The notes: generated by a model not told the origin, from the sequence alone. Positions 8,101 to 16,785 are shown, counted from the first letter of the stretch. The stretch: 44,832 bases of DNA from Pseudomonadota bacterium (GCA_023416135.1 JAEZIF010000099.1:1-44832), one strand, 5' to 3'. Made by a program: numbers and translations.

Positions 8101-9540
8101 CTAGAGGGCGGAGACGACCGGCAGGGCCATGGGCGAGGCCTGTTCGGCAGTGCGTTTGGCCCAGTCGTGGGCCGGTACGTCGCGCTCCATGCGCCGCTGC
8201 CCTTCGGCCAGCCGGTCGAGTGCATCGTCGTGGTCGAGGGTGAGCACGGTGCCGTTATCGACCACCTGCCGGCCGTTGACGAAAACATGCTTTATCGGCC
8301 GCTCGCCGGCCGAGAAGATCAGGCAGCGCAGCGGCTCACGGCCGGGCCGGATGGCCCAGTGATTCATGTCGACTATCACCAGGTCGGCCCTGGCCCCGGG
8401 CGCGAGCCGGCCGAGATCCGGCCGGCCGAGCGCATCGGCGCCGCCGACCGTGGCGGCATGGAAGAGCTGGCCGGTCTGCACCGCGTAGACGTCGCCGGCT
8501 GCGACCTTGCACAGGATCGAGGCCCAGCGCAGCTCCTCGACCATGTTGTGCGGATAGGTGTCGGTGCCCATGGCCATGCGCACGCCCGCCTTCAGGTACC
8601 TGCCGAAATGGTGCAGCACCCAGGTGCGGCGCGAATAGACCGTGGGACAGTGGGCGACCGTGACGCCGGAGGACGCCAGCAGCCCGAGATCGTTCTCGCT
8701 CCACCACTGCAGGCGCGGGTGTTTGTCGATGAAGATGGCGTGCCCGACGATCGACTTGTCGTGCAAGAGGCCCACTTTGGCCATGAACTCGACCGGCGTC
8801 ATGCCGTTGCGTTTGACCATCTCATAGAACTCGGCCCAGTTCTGCGCCCCGTGGGTCTGCAGCCGCACGCCGCGCTCGCGCGCCGCGGCAATGGCGTCCT
8901 GCAGCAGGTCCTCGGTGCTGGTGTCGCACTGCGCAGGGGTGACCATGCCCGAGAGCAGCGGGCTCTCGTGCCGCTCGGCCAGGTCGACGAGATCGAGGGC
9001 GGCGCGGAAGGCCTTCTCGCCGGCCGGGCGGTCCCACTCGTAGACCAGCGACTTGCCGTCGGTGGTCACCGGGCGACCATTGCGGAACATGGGCGCGATC
9101 CACAGCCGCAGACGGCTGCGCTCGGCCAGCTCCATCCAGCCCGGATAGGGGGCGGATAGATCGCAGACGGTGGTGCAGCCGCTCTTCAGCTGCTCGCAGT
9201 AGGCCACCTCGGCGGCGGCGCGGCGCGCCTCGTCATCGCCACGGAAAATGACGCCGGCATATTCATAGTAGCCCCCCATGCCGAGGTTGGGACTGCCGAT
9301 CTCCTCCATGTAGCCCTTGTTGAGCGGCTCGCTCGAGGGATGGCTGTGCAGGTTGACGAAGCCCGGTATGACCATATGTCCGGAGCCGTCGACCTCGCGG
9401 TCCACGGGGCCGGTGTAGCCCGGCCCGACCGCGACGATAGTGTCGTCGGCGAAAACCACGTCGGCGTTCTTCAGATAGACATGCCGGCTGCCGTCCCAGC
9501 CGACCACCCAGTCGGCCGCCTTGATTCGTGTAGTCGCCAT
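8101..9540 (-). CDS. Amidohydrolase-superfamily deaminase/hydrolase (TrzA/AtzB/SsnA-like)
   Basis: This 479-residue cytoplasmic metal hydrolase has the HxH pair at H65/H67 in GFVNLHSHPSSE. A later His lies in QTHGAQNW, another in GHAIFIDKH, and the catalytic Asp in MGTDTYPHN. These are the ligands of the mononuclear branch that deaminates or dechlorinates heterocycles and guanidine-like compounds. ATG 9540 was chosen over GTG 9546 because GGGAGG lies 8 nt ahead of the ATG. It is first in the operon with the binding protein and permeases, behind a GntR-type operator. The substrate is unknown. Confidence 0.9.
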   Translation of the reverse strand: MATTRIKAADWVVGWDGSRHVYLKNADVVFADDTIVAVGPGYTGPVDREVDGSGHMVIPGFVNLHSHPSSEPLNKGYMEEIGSPNLGMGGYYEYAGVIFRGDDEARRAAAEVAYCEQLKSGCTTVCDLSAPYPGWMELAERSRLRLWIAPMFRNGRPVTTDGKSLVYEWDRPAGEKAFRAALDLVDLAERHESPLLSGMVTPAQCDTSTEDLLQDAIAAARERGVRLQTHGAQNWAEFYEMVKRNGMTPVEFMAKVGLLHDKSIVGHAIFIDKHPRLQWWSENDLGLLASSGVTVAHCPTVYSRRTWVLHHFGRYLKAGVRMAMGTDTYPHNMVEELRWASILCKVAAGDVYAVQTGQLFHAATVGGADALGRPDLGRLAPGARADLVIVDMNHWAIRPGREPLRCLIFSAGERPIKHVFVNGRQVVDNGTVLTLDHDDALDRLAEGQRRMERDVPAHDWAKRTAEQASPMALPVVSAL

Positions 9541-9593
9541 CCTCACGCCCTCCCTATCCCGACTCGCCGCACACTAAGCGAAAGCCGTGCCAA

Positions 9594-9620
9594 TTGTACC
9601 GTTTCGTCAGCCGCGTACAA
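9594..9620. promoter_or_regulatory. Putative GntR operator upstream of amidohydrolase operon
   Basis: TTGTAC-N15-GTACAA is a perfect 6 bp inverted repeat, 54-80 bp upstream of the amidohydrolase start and just past the GntR stop codon. The same geometry, TTGTACCG followed by a matching arm at N15, recurs at 10562-10588 before the GntR gene. The two sites together suggest one regulator acting on both promoters. This is inference from the shared sequence. Confidence 0.6.
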
Positions 9621-9623
9621 CAT

Positions 9624-10529
9624 CTACCCCTCTTTGGAGCCCCGCCCCGCCGGCCGGCGCCGGTGGCGCATGGCGTTGGTTAGGTGCACCTTCATCAGCT
9701 CTGAGGCCGCCGCTAGGGCGCCTTCGATCATCGCCTCCATGATGTCGAGGTGTTCGCGCAGCCAGACAGCCATGCGCGTTGCGTCGGGCGCGTCGCGATA
9801 TTCGAGCAGCTGGCGCAGACGGTTGTGCTGCACCACGCCGGCGTGGAAGAACGGATTGTCAGCGCAGGTGGCGATAACTTCGTGGAAGGCGGCATCGACC
9901 TTAAAGGCCAGCCGTCCCGTACGCTCGCGGGGCGCCAGGCCGAGCAGCCGCAGGTGCTCGTCGCGGCAGGCGCGCACGAGGTCGCGGCGCACCGCGAAGG
10001 TGGGCAGCAGGAAGAGCTGCGGTTCGATGGCCAGGCGGTAGTCGTAGCTCGCCCAGCTCGCTTCGTTGGTTAACAGGAAGGGATTAAAACGCCACGCTGC
10101 CGTCGCCGCGGCGACGATCACCTTCTCCTCGCGCAGCGCGGCGATCACGGCCCGGGCGAGCCGCGCGCTCACGCCATAGTGCAGTGTCAGGTCGCGTTCC
10201 GCGAAGGGGTCGGGCAGCGCGCCATTGAGATGATCGAGCGCCACCCGCTCGAACAGCGCCTCCTCGTCGAAGGCGGGAAACTCCACACTGGCCGCGAACA
10301 GCTGCTCTGCCGGTTGGCTCAGAAAGTAGCCGCGGTTGGCAATCTTCTCGACGATGCCCTCGCCGCACAGTCGGTCGAGCACCCGACGCACCGGCGTTCG
10401 CGAGACGCCGAGCGCATCGGCCAGGGCCTGCTCGCCGAGATGCGCGCCGGCCTGTATGTCGCGGGCGACGATGTAGTTCAGCAGCCGGCGCACCAGCGGC
10501 GGCTGCTCACTGTCGAAGATCGCTCGCAT
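9624..10529 (-). CDS. GntR-family regulator with FCD-like effector domain
   Basis: In this 301-residue protein the N-terminal winged helix (about 5-75) has the recognition stretch GEQALADALGVSRTPVRRVL, characteristic of FadR/FCD GntR proteins. A second helix-turn-helix-like stretch follows near 115-150 (LTLHYGVSARLARAVIAALR). The C-terminal all-helical FCD-like domain has metal-site-type residues (DAAFHEVIA, REHLDIMEAM). It is encoded in the same orientation just upstream of the amidohydrolase-transporter operon and is probably its repressor. Its own promoter carries the same TTGTAC-N15 operator. Confidence 0.9.
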   Translation of the reverse strand: MRAIFDSEQPPLVRRLLNYIVARDIQAGAHLGEQALADALGVSRTPVRRVLDRLCGEGIVEKIANRGYFLSQPAEQLFAASVEFPAFDEEALFERVALDHLNGALPDPFAERDLTLHYGVSARLARAVIAALREEKVIVAAATAAWRFNPFLLTNEASWASYDYRLAIEPQLFLLPTFAVRRDLVRACRDEHLRLLGLAPRERTGRLAFKVDAAFHEVIATCADNPFFHAGVVQHNRLRQLLEYRDAPDATRMAVWLREHLDIMEAMIEGALAAASELMKVHLTNAMRHRRRPAGRGSKEG

Positions 10530-10561
10530 GCTGTCCAGACGTCGGTAGTTCCATTGCTAGA

Positions 10562-10588
10562 TTGTACCGAGCCCGGAAAGCGATACAA
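10562..10588. promoter_or_regulatory. Putative GntR autoregulatory operator
   Basis: TTGTAC-N15-ATACAA lies 33-59 bp upstream of the GntR start, and the extended arms TTGTACCG and CGATACAA match at 7 of 8 positions. Spacing and half-sites equal those at 9594-9620. The location is compatible with autorepression. Confidence 0.6.
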
Positions 10589-10589
10589 C

Positions 10590-11066
10590 CGACCGTATAT
10601 GCGGTAGTGTATTGGTTTAGCGGCAGCGGCGCTGACCTGAAGCGAACCCTGTGTTCTCGCTTTGTCGGCCGTTGGAGATCGAGGCTGTTCCGCGCTGGAA
10701 TTGGCAGCTGCAGAATGAGGCGGCCCGAGTGGCTGAGGGTGTCGGGTCAGTTATCAAGGGCGGCGCCTACGCCACGCCTATGGTACGAGAGTGGCAGTGC
10801 TGGAGCAGCGCGGTCGAGTTGCGGCAATTCCTCTAGGCGCCGGCCGAAGCTGATCCAGCCGATCCGTTTACATATTGCTCTCTGCGAGCATCGCGGCTGT
10901 GGCTGCCGCTCGCCCACTGGTCGCGATTAGCGCTGGCGCCATCATAGGCACCGCGCACCGGCGCTGCGCCTGGAATGGCCAGCAATCGCGTGAGGCGGCT
11001 CGCGTGAACTGAGCTGAAGCGCTTTCCGCACTCAAACCAAACCCTACCCACCTGGACAGACCATGG
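10590..11066. other. Gene-poor stretch with phage-like remnants
   Basis: No convincing gene is present. A 61-codon TTG-started frame (10651-10836) is unrecognised. A short frame at 10875-11012 encodes an Ala-rich hydrophobic stretch (AAVAAARPLVAISAGAIIG) that could be a holin or other membrane-segment remnant. It lies in the same frame as the muramidase relic that follows, separated only by a stop. Decayed prophage sequence is the simplest reading. Confidence 0.4.
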
Positions 11067-11859
11067 CTTTCGGCGAAGCTGACTATCTATCGGCACGCTG
11101 CTGCACGTCTGAACGTCCCCGTGGCGAACATCATGGCGCTGGCGGCCGTGGAGAGCGCCCGGCGAGACGTTCTGGTTGCTGGACGGCAAGCTTGTCGTGC
11201 CGGCGCGTTTCGAGGCGCACTGGTTTGGGAAGCTGATCGGCTATCGCTTCAACGACAGTCACCCCGATCTGTCCTGCGTCTCGTGGCATCCCGAGCTGGC
11301 GGCTCGAACCCGGGCCGGCGCATGGGACCAGCTCAATCGTGCTCGCGCACTCGATCGGGAGGCCGCTGACCAGGCGACCAGCTGGGGCGCTTTCCAGGTC
11401 ATGGGATATCACTGGCAGCGCTTGGGCTACGCGAACGTGCAGGCGTTCGTCGACAGCATAAGCGCCCATGGCGACGACGGCCAGATGGATGCCTTCGCGC
11501 GATTCATGGAAGCCGACCCCGCGCTGCGTGCGAGCCTGGCGATCGGCGCGTGGCTCGATGTCGAGGAGCGCTACAACGGCGGCGGTCAAGGCGGCGCCTA
11601 TGCAGCGAAGCTGCGGGCGGCCGCCGAGATGTTCGGACGCCATGATGCACCGGCAATTCCGCGTTCGATGCGCAGAGGAGATCGCGGTGCCGACGTGGCA
11701 GCACTTCAAGCCGCGTTGGGCGTGCGGCCCGATGGTGAGTTCGGACCTGTGACAGAGGCCGCGGTCCGTCTCTTCCAGGCCGATCGCGGCCTGGTGGTCG
11801 ATGGCATTGCAGGTGCCATGACGATCGAAGCGCTCGGCGGACGCGGGAGGATCGGATGA
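11067..11859 (+). pseudogene. Phage-type N-acetylmuramidase with peptidoglycan-binding domain, frameshifted
   Basis: The family (DUF3380-type endolysin) cleaves peptidoglycan glycan strands during lysis. The start-proximal part, LNVPVANIMALAAVES, is in one frame. After one extra base near 11158, the protein continues as GETFWLLDGKLVVPARFEAH in another frame to the TGA at 11857. An intact C-terminal PG_binding_1 domain follows (SMRRGDRGADVAALQAALGV, LFQADRGLVVDGIAGAMTI). No ATG or GTG start exists for the first part, because an in-frame stop sits at 11010. A shortened TTG-started product (11176-11859, 227 residues) is possible. Confidence 0.7.
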
Positions 11860-12268
11860 GCTGTTCGAAACCATCCTTGGCTTCCTGCCGCCTTGGCTGC
11901 CCTTCGCTGCGATCTGCACGCTCCTGATCGCACTTGGTGGCGCAGTGTGGGCGTGGGGCGCCGAGCGTGAAGCAGCCGGCGCGGCGAGGATGAGGGCCGC
12001 CGTGAACGCCGCCACTCTCAAGACCATGACCGAGCAGCTCGAGCGCAACCAGGCGATCGCCGAAGCCGTCGACAGGCTCACCAGCCAGCGCGCCGAATCC
12101 ATCCGGGAGACGATTCGTGAAGTCCACATTCAGCCCGCGACGACTGTCTGCCGTGACGCTCCTGCCATGCGCGCTCTGATGGCCGCTTGCGCTACAGGAG
12201 AGAGGGTAAGGACCGTCGGGCTCCCGCCGCCCGACCGCCATCTGCAGCCCTGCCCGGCCGGCCGATAG
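11856..12268 (+). pseudogene. Phage inner-membrane spanin (Rz-like), start region disrupted
   Basis: One frame encodes a membrane segment (FLPPWLPFAAICTLLIALGG) followed by a charged coiled coil (MTEQLERNQAIAEAVDRLTS) and a CRDAPAMRAL end, the layout of Rz spanins. The only well-placed ATG (11856, overlapping the muramidase TGA) is out of frame by one base; ATG plus one inserted base would read into ELFETILGF. A GTG at 11945 would skip the membrane segment. The position straight after an endolysin supports a lysis cassette. The family assignment rests on layout and is moderate. Confidence 0.5.
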
Positions 12269-12389
12269 GCCAGACGCCGGCGACGATCACGACCTCGCCG
12301 CATGGGAGGCCGAAACCTGGCAGCGCGGCCACGACTGCGCTGACGAGGTCGAAGGCTGGCGCGAGTGGATGACGCGAGCGGCAAAATAG
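12153..12389 (+). pseudogene. Possible outer-membrane spanin (Rz1-like) relic
   Basis: Overlapping the end of the Rz-like gene are pieces of a small proline-rich lipoprotein in two frames. GTGACGCTCCTG (12153) starts MTLLPCAL-. The other frame then gives LMAACATGERVRTVGLPPPD and RHLQPCPAG. After a further shift, DDHDLAAWEAETWQRGHDC and ADEVEGWREWM run to the TAG at 12387. The lipobox-like LMAAC, the proline-rich body and the Trp-rich tail resemble Rz1-type proteins of alphaproteobacterial phages. At least two frame breaks make it non-functional if the reading is right. Confidence 0.35.
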
Positions 12390-12532
12390 CGGACGGAGCA
12401 GGATTGATTGATCGCCGAATCTTCGATTCTGTCGCATGAATGGTCGACAACCAGAGGACGACCATGATGCGTCGCGTACCTACTAAATGGCTTCCAGCGG
12501 TTCTTGGCAGATCCTCGATGAGATTGCCTTCC

Positions 12533-12793
<261 letters not shown>

Positions 12794-12873
12794 GCTCCAT
12801 GTCCGGCCGGGTAGGTTGCCGGAAGGCGGCGTTGATACGGGTTTTCGAGGCCCTTGGCAAGCGGGCCCTGGCG

Positions 12874-13740
12874 TCACCCCCGCGCCAGAAGTCGCTGCAG
12901 ATACTTGCCGTATTCGCTTTCCCGGATCGGCTGGATCAGCTTTTCCATGCCGGCATCGTCGATGTAGCCCTTGCGCCACGCGACCTCCTCGGGGCTGCCG
13001 ATCTGCAGGCCCTGGCGGTCCTCGACGGTCTCGACGAACTGGGCGGCACGCAGCAGGTTCGACGGCGTGCCGGTGTCGAGCCAGGCGTAGCCGCGGCCCA
13101 GCTTCTCGACATGAAGCCGCCCCTGCTTGAGATAGTGTGCGTTGACGTCCGTGATCTCGAGTTCGCCGCGCGCCGAGCGCGGAATGTGCGCGGCAACGTC
13201 ACAAACATCGGCATCGTAAAAATAGAGTCCGGTCACCGCCCAGTTCGACTTTGGTTCCCTGGGCTTCTCGACGATCGAGACCGGCCGGTCCGCGGCGTCG
13301 AACTCGACCACGCCGTAGACCGACGGGTCGCTCACCCAATAGGCATAGATCGTCGCGCCGCTGGCCCTTGCCCCACGTTCGGCCACCATCGGCAGCGAAT
13401 CGCCATAAAACAGGTTGTCGCCCAGGATCAGGCCCACACGGTCCTTGGCCACGAAGTCGCGGCCGACGAGGAAGACCTCGGCAATCCCGCCCGGCTTGGG
13501 CTGCACGGCATAGCGGATCTCCAGGCCCCACTGCTTGCCGTCGCCGAACAGGCGGCGATAGGATTCCTCGTCACCCGGATTGACGACCAGCAGGATCTCG
13601 CGGCAGCCCGCCAACATCAGCGTGGTCAGCGGGTAGTAGACCATCGGCTTGTTGTAGACCGGCAGGAGCTGCTTGTTGGCCGCCCGGGTCATCGGGTAAA
13701 GCCGCGTGCCGCTGCCCCCGGACAGAACGATGCCTTTCAT
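12874..13740 (-). CDS. rfbA: Glucose-1-phosphate thymidylyltransferase
   Basis: This 288-residue nucleotidyltransferase (usual length about 290) makes dTDP-glucose from dTTP and glucose-1-phosphate, the first step to dTDP-L-rhamnose for surface polysaccharide. The N-terminal signature LSGGSGTRLYPMT, with the catalytic-site Lys in NKQLLPVYNKPM, is present. GDNLFYG, VVEFD, SIVEKP and the C-terminal WLDTGT are also seen. No other rml genes are in the window. Its start codon is only 17 bp from the divergent YbaK-type gene. Confidence 0.95.
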   Translation of the reverse strand: MKGIVLSGGSGTRLYPMTRAANKQLLPVYNKPMVYYPLTTLMLAGCREILLVVNPGDEESYRRLFGDGKQWGLEIRYAVQPKPGGIAEVFLVGRDFVAKDRVGLILGDNLFYGDSLPMVAERGARASGATIYAYWVSDPSVYGVVEFDAADRPVSIVEKPREPKSNWAVTGLYFYDADVCDVAAHIPRSARGELEITDVNAHYLKQGRLHVEKLGRGYAWLDTGTPSNLLRAAQFVETVEDRQGLQIGSPEEVAWRKGYIDDAGMEKLIQPIRESEYGKYLQRLLARG

Positions 13741-13757
13741 GAGATCGCTGTAGCCCG

Positions 13758-14251
13758 ATGCTCGACCCGCAACAACTCTTCGCCCGCCTCGACCAATTGG
13801 GCATCGCCCATCGCACGGTCGAGCATCCGCCGGTCTTCACCGTCGAGGAGGCCAAGGCGCTGCGCGGCAACCTGCCCGGCCATCACATCAAGAACCTCTT
13901 CCTGCGCAACAAAAAGCAGGAAATGTGGCTGGTGGTGGCGCTGGAGGATCGCGCCATCGAGCTGAAGCGCGCCTCGGCGAAGTCTTGGGCGCAGGTCGGC
14001 TCTCCTTTGGCAGCGCCGATCGCCTGAAGCGCCATCTCGGCGTCGAGCCGGGCTCGGTGACGCCGCTCTCCCTGGTCAACGACGAGGCCCACGCGGTGCG
14101 GCTGGTGCTCGACCGCGGCGTGGCCGACGACGGCCCGGTCAACGCCCATCCCCTGGTCAACACCATGACCACGGCACTGAAGGGGCCCGATCTGCTGCGG
14201 TTCTTCGAAGCCACCGGCCATACGCCGCACTGGCTCGACTTTCCGTTATAA
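13758..14251 (+). pseudogene. YbaK/EbsC-type aminoacyl-tRNA editing protein (ProX-like), frameshifted
   Basis: The first part (MLDPQQLFARLDQLGIAHRT to ELKRASAK, about 76 residues) and the second part (LGAGRLSFGSADRLKRHLGV to HWLDFPL) are in different frames. They switch near 13985 in AAGTCTTGGGC, a net gain of two bases or loss of one. Joined, they give about 164 residues with the family motifs VEHPPVFTVEEA, KNLFLRN and NDEAHAVRLVLD. The enzyme class hydrolyses Ala-tRNA(Pro). Both halves look well conserved, so a recent mutation or a sequencing error is likely. Confidence 0.85.
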
Positions 14252-14257
14252 TATAAC
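14245..14257. promoter_or_regulatory. Zur-like operator
   Basis: GTTATA-A-TATAAC is a perfect 6-1-6 palindrome matching the core GTTATANTATAAC of Zur boxes. It ends 9 bp before the first ATG of the ZnuA-like gene and overlaps the stop of the frameshifted YbaK-type gene. Zinc repression of the ZnuA-like gene is inferred. Confidence 0.7.
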
Positions 14258-14266
14258 ACTCTATCC

Positions 14267-15166
14267 ATGATGTTGAGGCGCCACTTCCTGGCGGCAGCCG
14301 TGTCGCTCGCCCCGCTGCCCGCCCTCGCCCAGGCCAGGCCCAAGGTCGTGGCGACCTTCTCGATCCTGGGTGACCTGGTGGCTGAGGTCGGCGCCGATCG
14401 CATCGAGCTTGCCGTGCTGGTCGGCGCTGACACCGATGCCCACACCTATCAGCCCAAGCCGACCGATGCGCGCGCGCTCGCCTCGGCGCAGGCATTGGTG
14501 AGCAATGGGCTGGGTTACGAAGGCTGGATCGATCGCCTGGCCAAGGCTGCGCCCTTCAGGGGCCGCGCCATCGTGGCGACGACGGGCGTAGCCACGCTGG
14601 AGGGCGCGCCGGCGCCCCGCCACGGCCACGTGCACGGTCCCGATCCGCACTGCTGGCAGGACGTTGGACGCGTGCGGCGCTATGTCGGCAACGTCGTCGA
14701 AGGTTTGGCCGCGGCCGATGCGGCGAATGCCGCGTTCTTTCGCGAGCGCGGGCAGGCCTACGACAGGCGGCTCGTCGCGCTCGATCGATGGATCAAGGCG
14801 GAGATCGAGAAGGTGCCGGAGAAACAGCGGCGCGCCATCACGGCGCCCGATTCTTTTCGCTACTTCACGGCGGCCTACGGCGTGCAGTTCTTCTCTCCGC
14901 GCGGCTTCTCCACCGAAAGCGAGCCGTCGGCCAGGGACGTGGCGGCGCTGATCCGCCAGGTGCGCGAGCAGAAGATCAAGGCTCTGTTCGTCGAGAACAT
15001 GAGCAATCCCGGCTTGATCGACCAGATCGCGCGCGAATCCGGCGCCGTGGTCGGGCCGCGGCTCTACAGCGATGCGCTGTCGGGGCCAGGCGGTCCAGCA
15101 CCGACCTACGAGGCGATGATGCGCCACAACGTGACGGCGCTGGTGGCGGGGATGATGAAGAACTGA
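14267..15166 (+). CDS. Metal ABC transporter substrate-binding protein (ZnuA/TroA family)
   Basis: This 299-residue periplasmic protein has a signal peptide at 1 to about 22, ending PALAQA. Expected ligands are present at DTDAHTYQP and in DPHCWQD after a short His-rich loop (RHGHVHGPDPH). The final acidic ligand is in RLYSDALS. At the third ligand site, where relatives have HDAFGYF or EGCFKYF, this protein has PDSFRYF, so the His/Glu is replaced by Pro. It sits behind a Zur-like palindrome, with no ZnuB or ZnuC genes adjacent. Zinc or manganese binding may be altered. Confidence 0.88.
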   Translation: MMLRRHFLAAAVSLAPLPALAQARPKVVATFSILGDLVAEVGADRIELAVLVGADTDAHTYQPKPTDARALASAQALVSNGLGYEGWIDRLAKAAPFRGRAIVATTGVATLEGAPAPRHGHVHGPDPHCWQDVGRVRRYVGNVVEGLAAADAANAAFFRERGQAYDRRLVALDRWIKAEIEKVPEKQRRAITAPDSFRYFTAAYGVQFFSPRGFSTESEPSARDVAALIRQVREQKIKALFVENMSNPGLIDQIARESGAVVGPRLYSDALSGPGGPAPTYEAMMRHNVTALVAGMMKN

Positions 15167-15189
15167 CGTCGCGCGGGATGGCGGGAAGG

Positions 15190-16092
15190 TCAGATCGCCA
15201 CGAACGAAAGGCCCGCCGACTTCCTGGCTTCCTGCAGCGTGTTGTACATCAGGCACGCCACCGTCATCGGGCCGACGCCGCCCGGTACGGGCGTGATGTG
15301 CCCCGCCACAGGCAGCGCCTCGGCAAAGGCGACGTCGCCGACCAGACGGCTCTTGCCGTCGGTGGCAGGCACGCGATTGATGCCGACATCGATCACCGTG
15401 GCACCAGGCTTGATCCAGTCGCCGCGCACGATCTCGGGCTTGCCGATCGCGACCACCAGGATGTCGGCCTGACGGCTCAGCGCGGGCAGGTCGCGGGTGC
15501 GCGAATGGGCGATGGTCACCGTGCAATCGGCGCGCAGCAGCAACCGCGCGACCGGACGGCCGACCAGGTTCGAACGGCCGATCACCACGGCATGCTGGCC
15601 GGAGAGCGAAGCGAGCGTGTCCTGCAGGAGCATCGACACGCCGAGCGGCGTGCACGGCACCGGGAAGTCGAGCGGCGCGCCCGAGTCGACCGTGCCCAGC
15701 CGGCCGACATTCAGCGGATGAAAGCCGTCGACATCCTTGGCCGGGTCGACCGCCAGCAGCACCTGAGCGGTGTCGATGTGCCTCGGCAACGGCAGCTGCA
15801 CCAGGATGCCGTGCACGCTATTGTCGGCGTTGAGCCGGGCGATCAGCGCCAGCAGCTCGGCCCCGGTCGTGCTCTCGGGCAGGCGACGGTCGAAGCTCGC
15901 CATGCCGAGCTCGGCCGCGAGCTTGCCCTTGCTGCGGACGTAGACCTGACTCGCCGGGTCCTCGCCGATCAGCACCGTGGCCAGGCCGGGCTTGGGCCCG
16001 CCTTGGGCGATCAGCGCCTCGACGCCCGCGGCGACGCGCTTGCGCAGGCCGGCCGCGTAGGCCTTGCCGTCTATCAGTTTCGCTTCAGCCAT
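15190..16092 (-). CDS. folD: Bifunctional methylenetetrahydrofolate dehydrogenase/cyclohydrolase
   Basis: This 300-residue cytoplasmic enzyme interconverts 5,10-methylene- and 10-formyl-tetrahydrofolate with NADP. Motifs seen are SQVYVRSKGK with the catalytic Tyr/Lys, HGILVQLPLP, DVDGFHPLN, VVIGRSNLVGRPVA and the C-terminal PVPGGVGPMTVA. The frame is open to 16158, but ATG 16092 (MAEAKLIDGK) gives the family length and has GGGGAG just upstream. Its start overlaps the DUF167 gene end by 8 bp, so the yggT-DUF167-folD set is probably one transcript. Confidence 0.96.
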   Translation of the reverse strand: MAEAKLIDGKAYAAGLRKRVAAGVEALIAQGGPKPGLATVLIGEDPASQVYVRSKGKLAAELGMASFDRRLPESTTGAELLALIARLNADNSVHGILVQLPLPRHIDTAQVLLAVDPAKDVDGFHPLNVGRLGTVDSGAPLDFPVPCTPLGVSMLLQDTLASLSGQHAVVIGRSNLVGRPVARLLLRADCTVTIAHSRTRDLPALSRQADILVVAIGKPEIVRGDWIKPGATVIDVGINRVPATDGKSRLVGDVAFAEALPVAGHITPVPGGVGPMTVACLMYNTLQEARKSAGLSFVAI

Positions 16093-16408
16093 CTCTCCCC
16101 GCAGATTCCCGTACCCAGTCCATGATCTTCGCCGCGAGCGGCGCGGGCTCCCCGGCAATACTCAGAACCTTGTCGCGCGATGTGGCGCCGCGCGTCACGG
16201 CGAAGCTCGATTTCGGCAGCCGCCAGGTCGCGGCCAGCAGGTCGACCACCGCGGCATTGGCCCGTCCGTCCTCGGCGGGCGCCGTCACCTGGGCCTTGAG
16301 CATGCCGTCGACACACGCAAGCGCGGTGCGGCGGGCCCGCGGCTGGGCGCGCACCTCGACCGTCACGCCCGTGCCGGTGCGGCGCAGGAACGCCGGATCG
16401 CCCGACAC
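16085..16408 (-). CDS. DUF167 (YggU) family protein
   Basis: This 107-residue small alpha/beta protein has the family features: VEVRAQPRARRT, the Lys/Asp-rich strand LKAQVTAPAEDGRANAAVVD and the end motif TRGATSRDKVLSIAG. Its function is unknown. It lies 4 bp after yggT and overlaps folD, as is common in alphaproteobacteria. Confidence 0.92.
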   Translation of the reverse strand: MSGDPAFLRRTGTGVTVEVRAQPRARRTALACVDGMLKAQVTAPAEDGRANAAVVDLLAATWRLPKSSFAVTRGATSRDKVLSIAGEPAPLAAKIMDWVRESAGRDG

Positions 16409-16412
16409 AAGG

Positions 16413-16694
16413 CTAGAACCCGACGTAGTTCGCGATGAAGTGCTGGACGACGATGATCAGCAGCAGGGCGACGACTGGCGATATGTCGATGCCGCCGAGG
16501 TTCGGCAGAAGGCGACGGATCGGCCGCAACACCGGCTCGGTGATACGGTAGAGGAAGTCGACGATCACGCGGATGAACTGGTTGCGCACGTTGATGACGC
16601 CGAACGCGACCAGCCAGCTCATGATGGCGCTGGCGATGATGATGGCGGAATAGATGTCCAGGATGTCGTAGACAAGCTTTCCCACCGCCATCAT
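16413..16694 (-). CDS. YggT family membrane protein
   Basis: This 93-residue protein has two membrane segments (about 8-33 and 68-90). Between them lies the family core FLYRITEPVLRPIRRLLPN with the conserved TEPxLxPxR pattern. There are two adjacent ATGs; the second (16691) has the better spacing from GAGAGG. YggT proteins are linked to cell-division or membrane homeostasis and osmotic tolerance. It is first in the yggT-DUF167-folD group. Confidence 0.92.
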   Translation of the reverse strand: MMAVGKLVYDILDIYSAIIIASAIMSWLVAFGVINVRNQFIRVIVDFLYRITEPVLRPIRRLLPNLGGIDISPVVALLLIIVVQHFIANYVGF

Positions 16695-16785
16695 AGCCTC
16701 TCTGAATCACAGCTGCCGGCAGGCCGCCGGCCGGGCACCCTACTCGGCGGAGATTGCCGATCACAAGCCAATTCCCCGCTTCTAT

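Noticed and set aside
10651..10836. 61-codon TTG-started frame
   Set aside because: No ribosome site, no recognisable motif, and it lies in decayed phage-like sequence.
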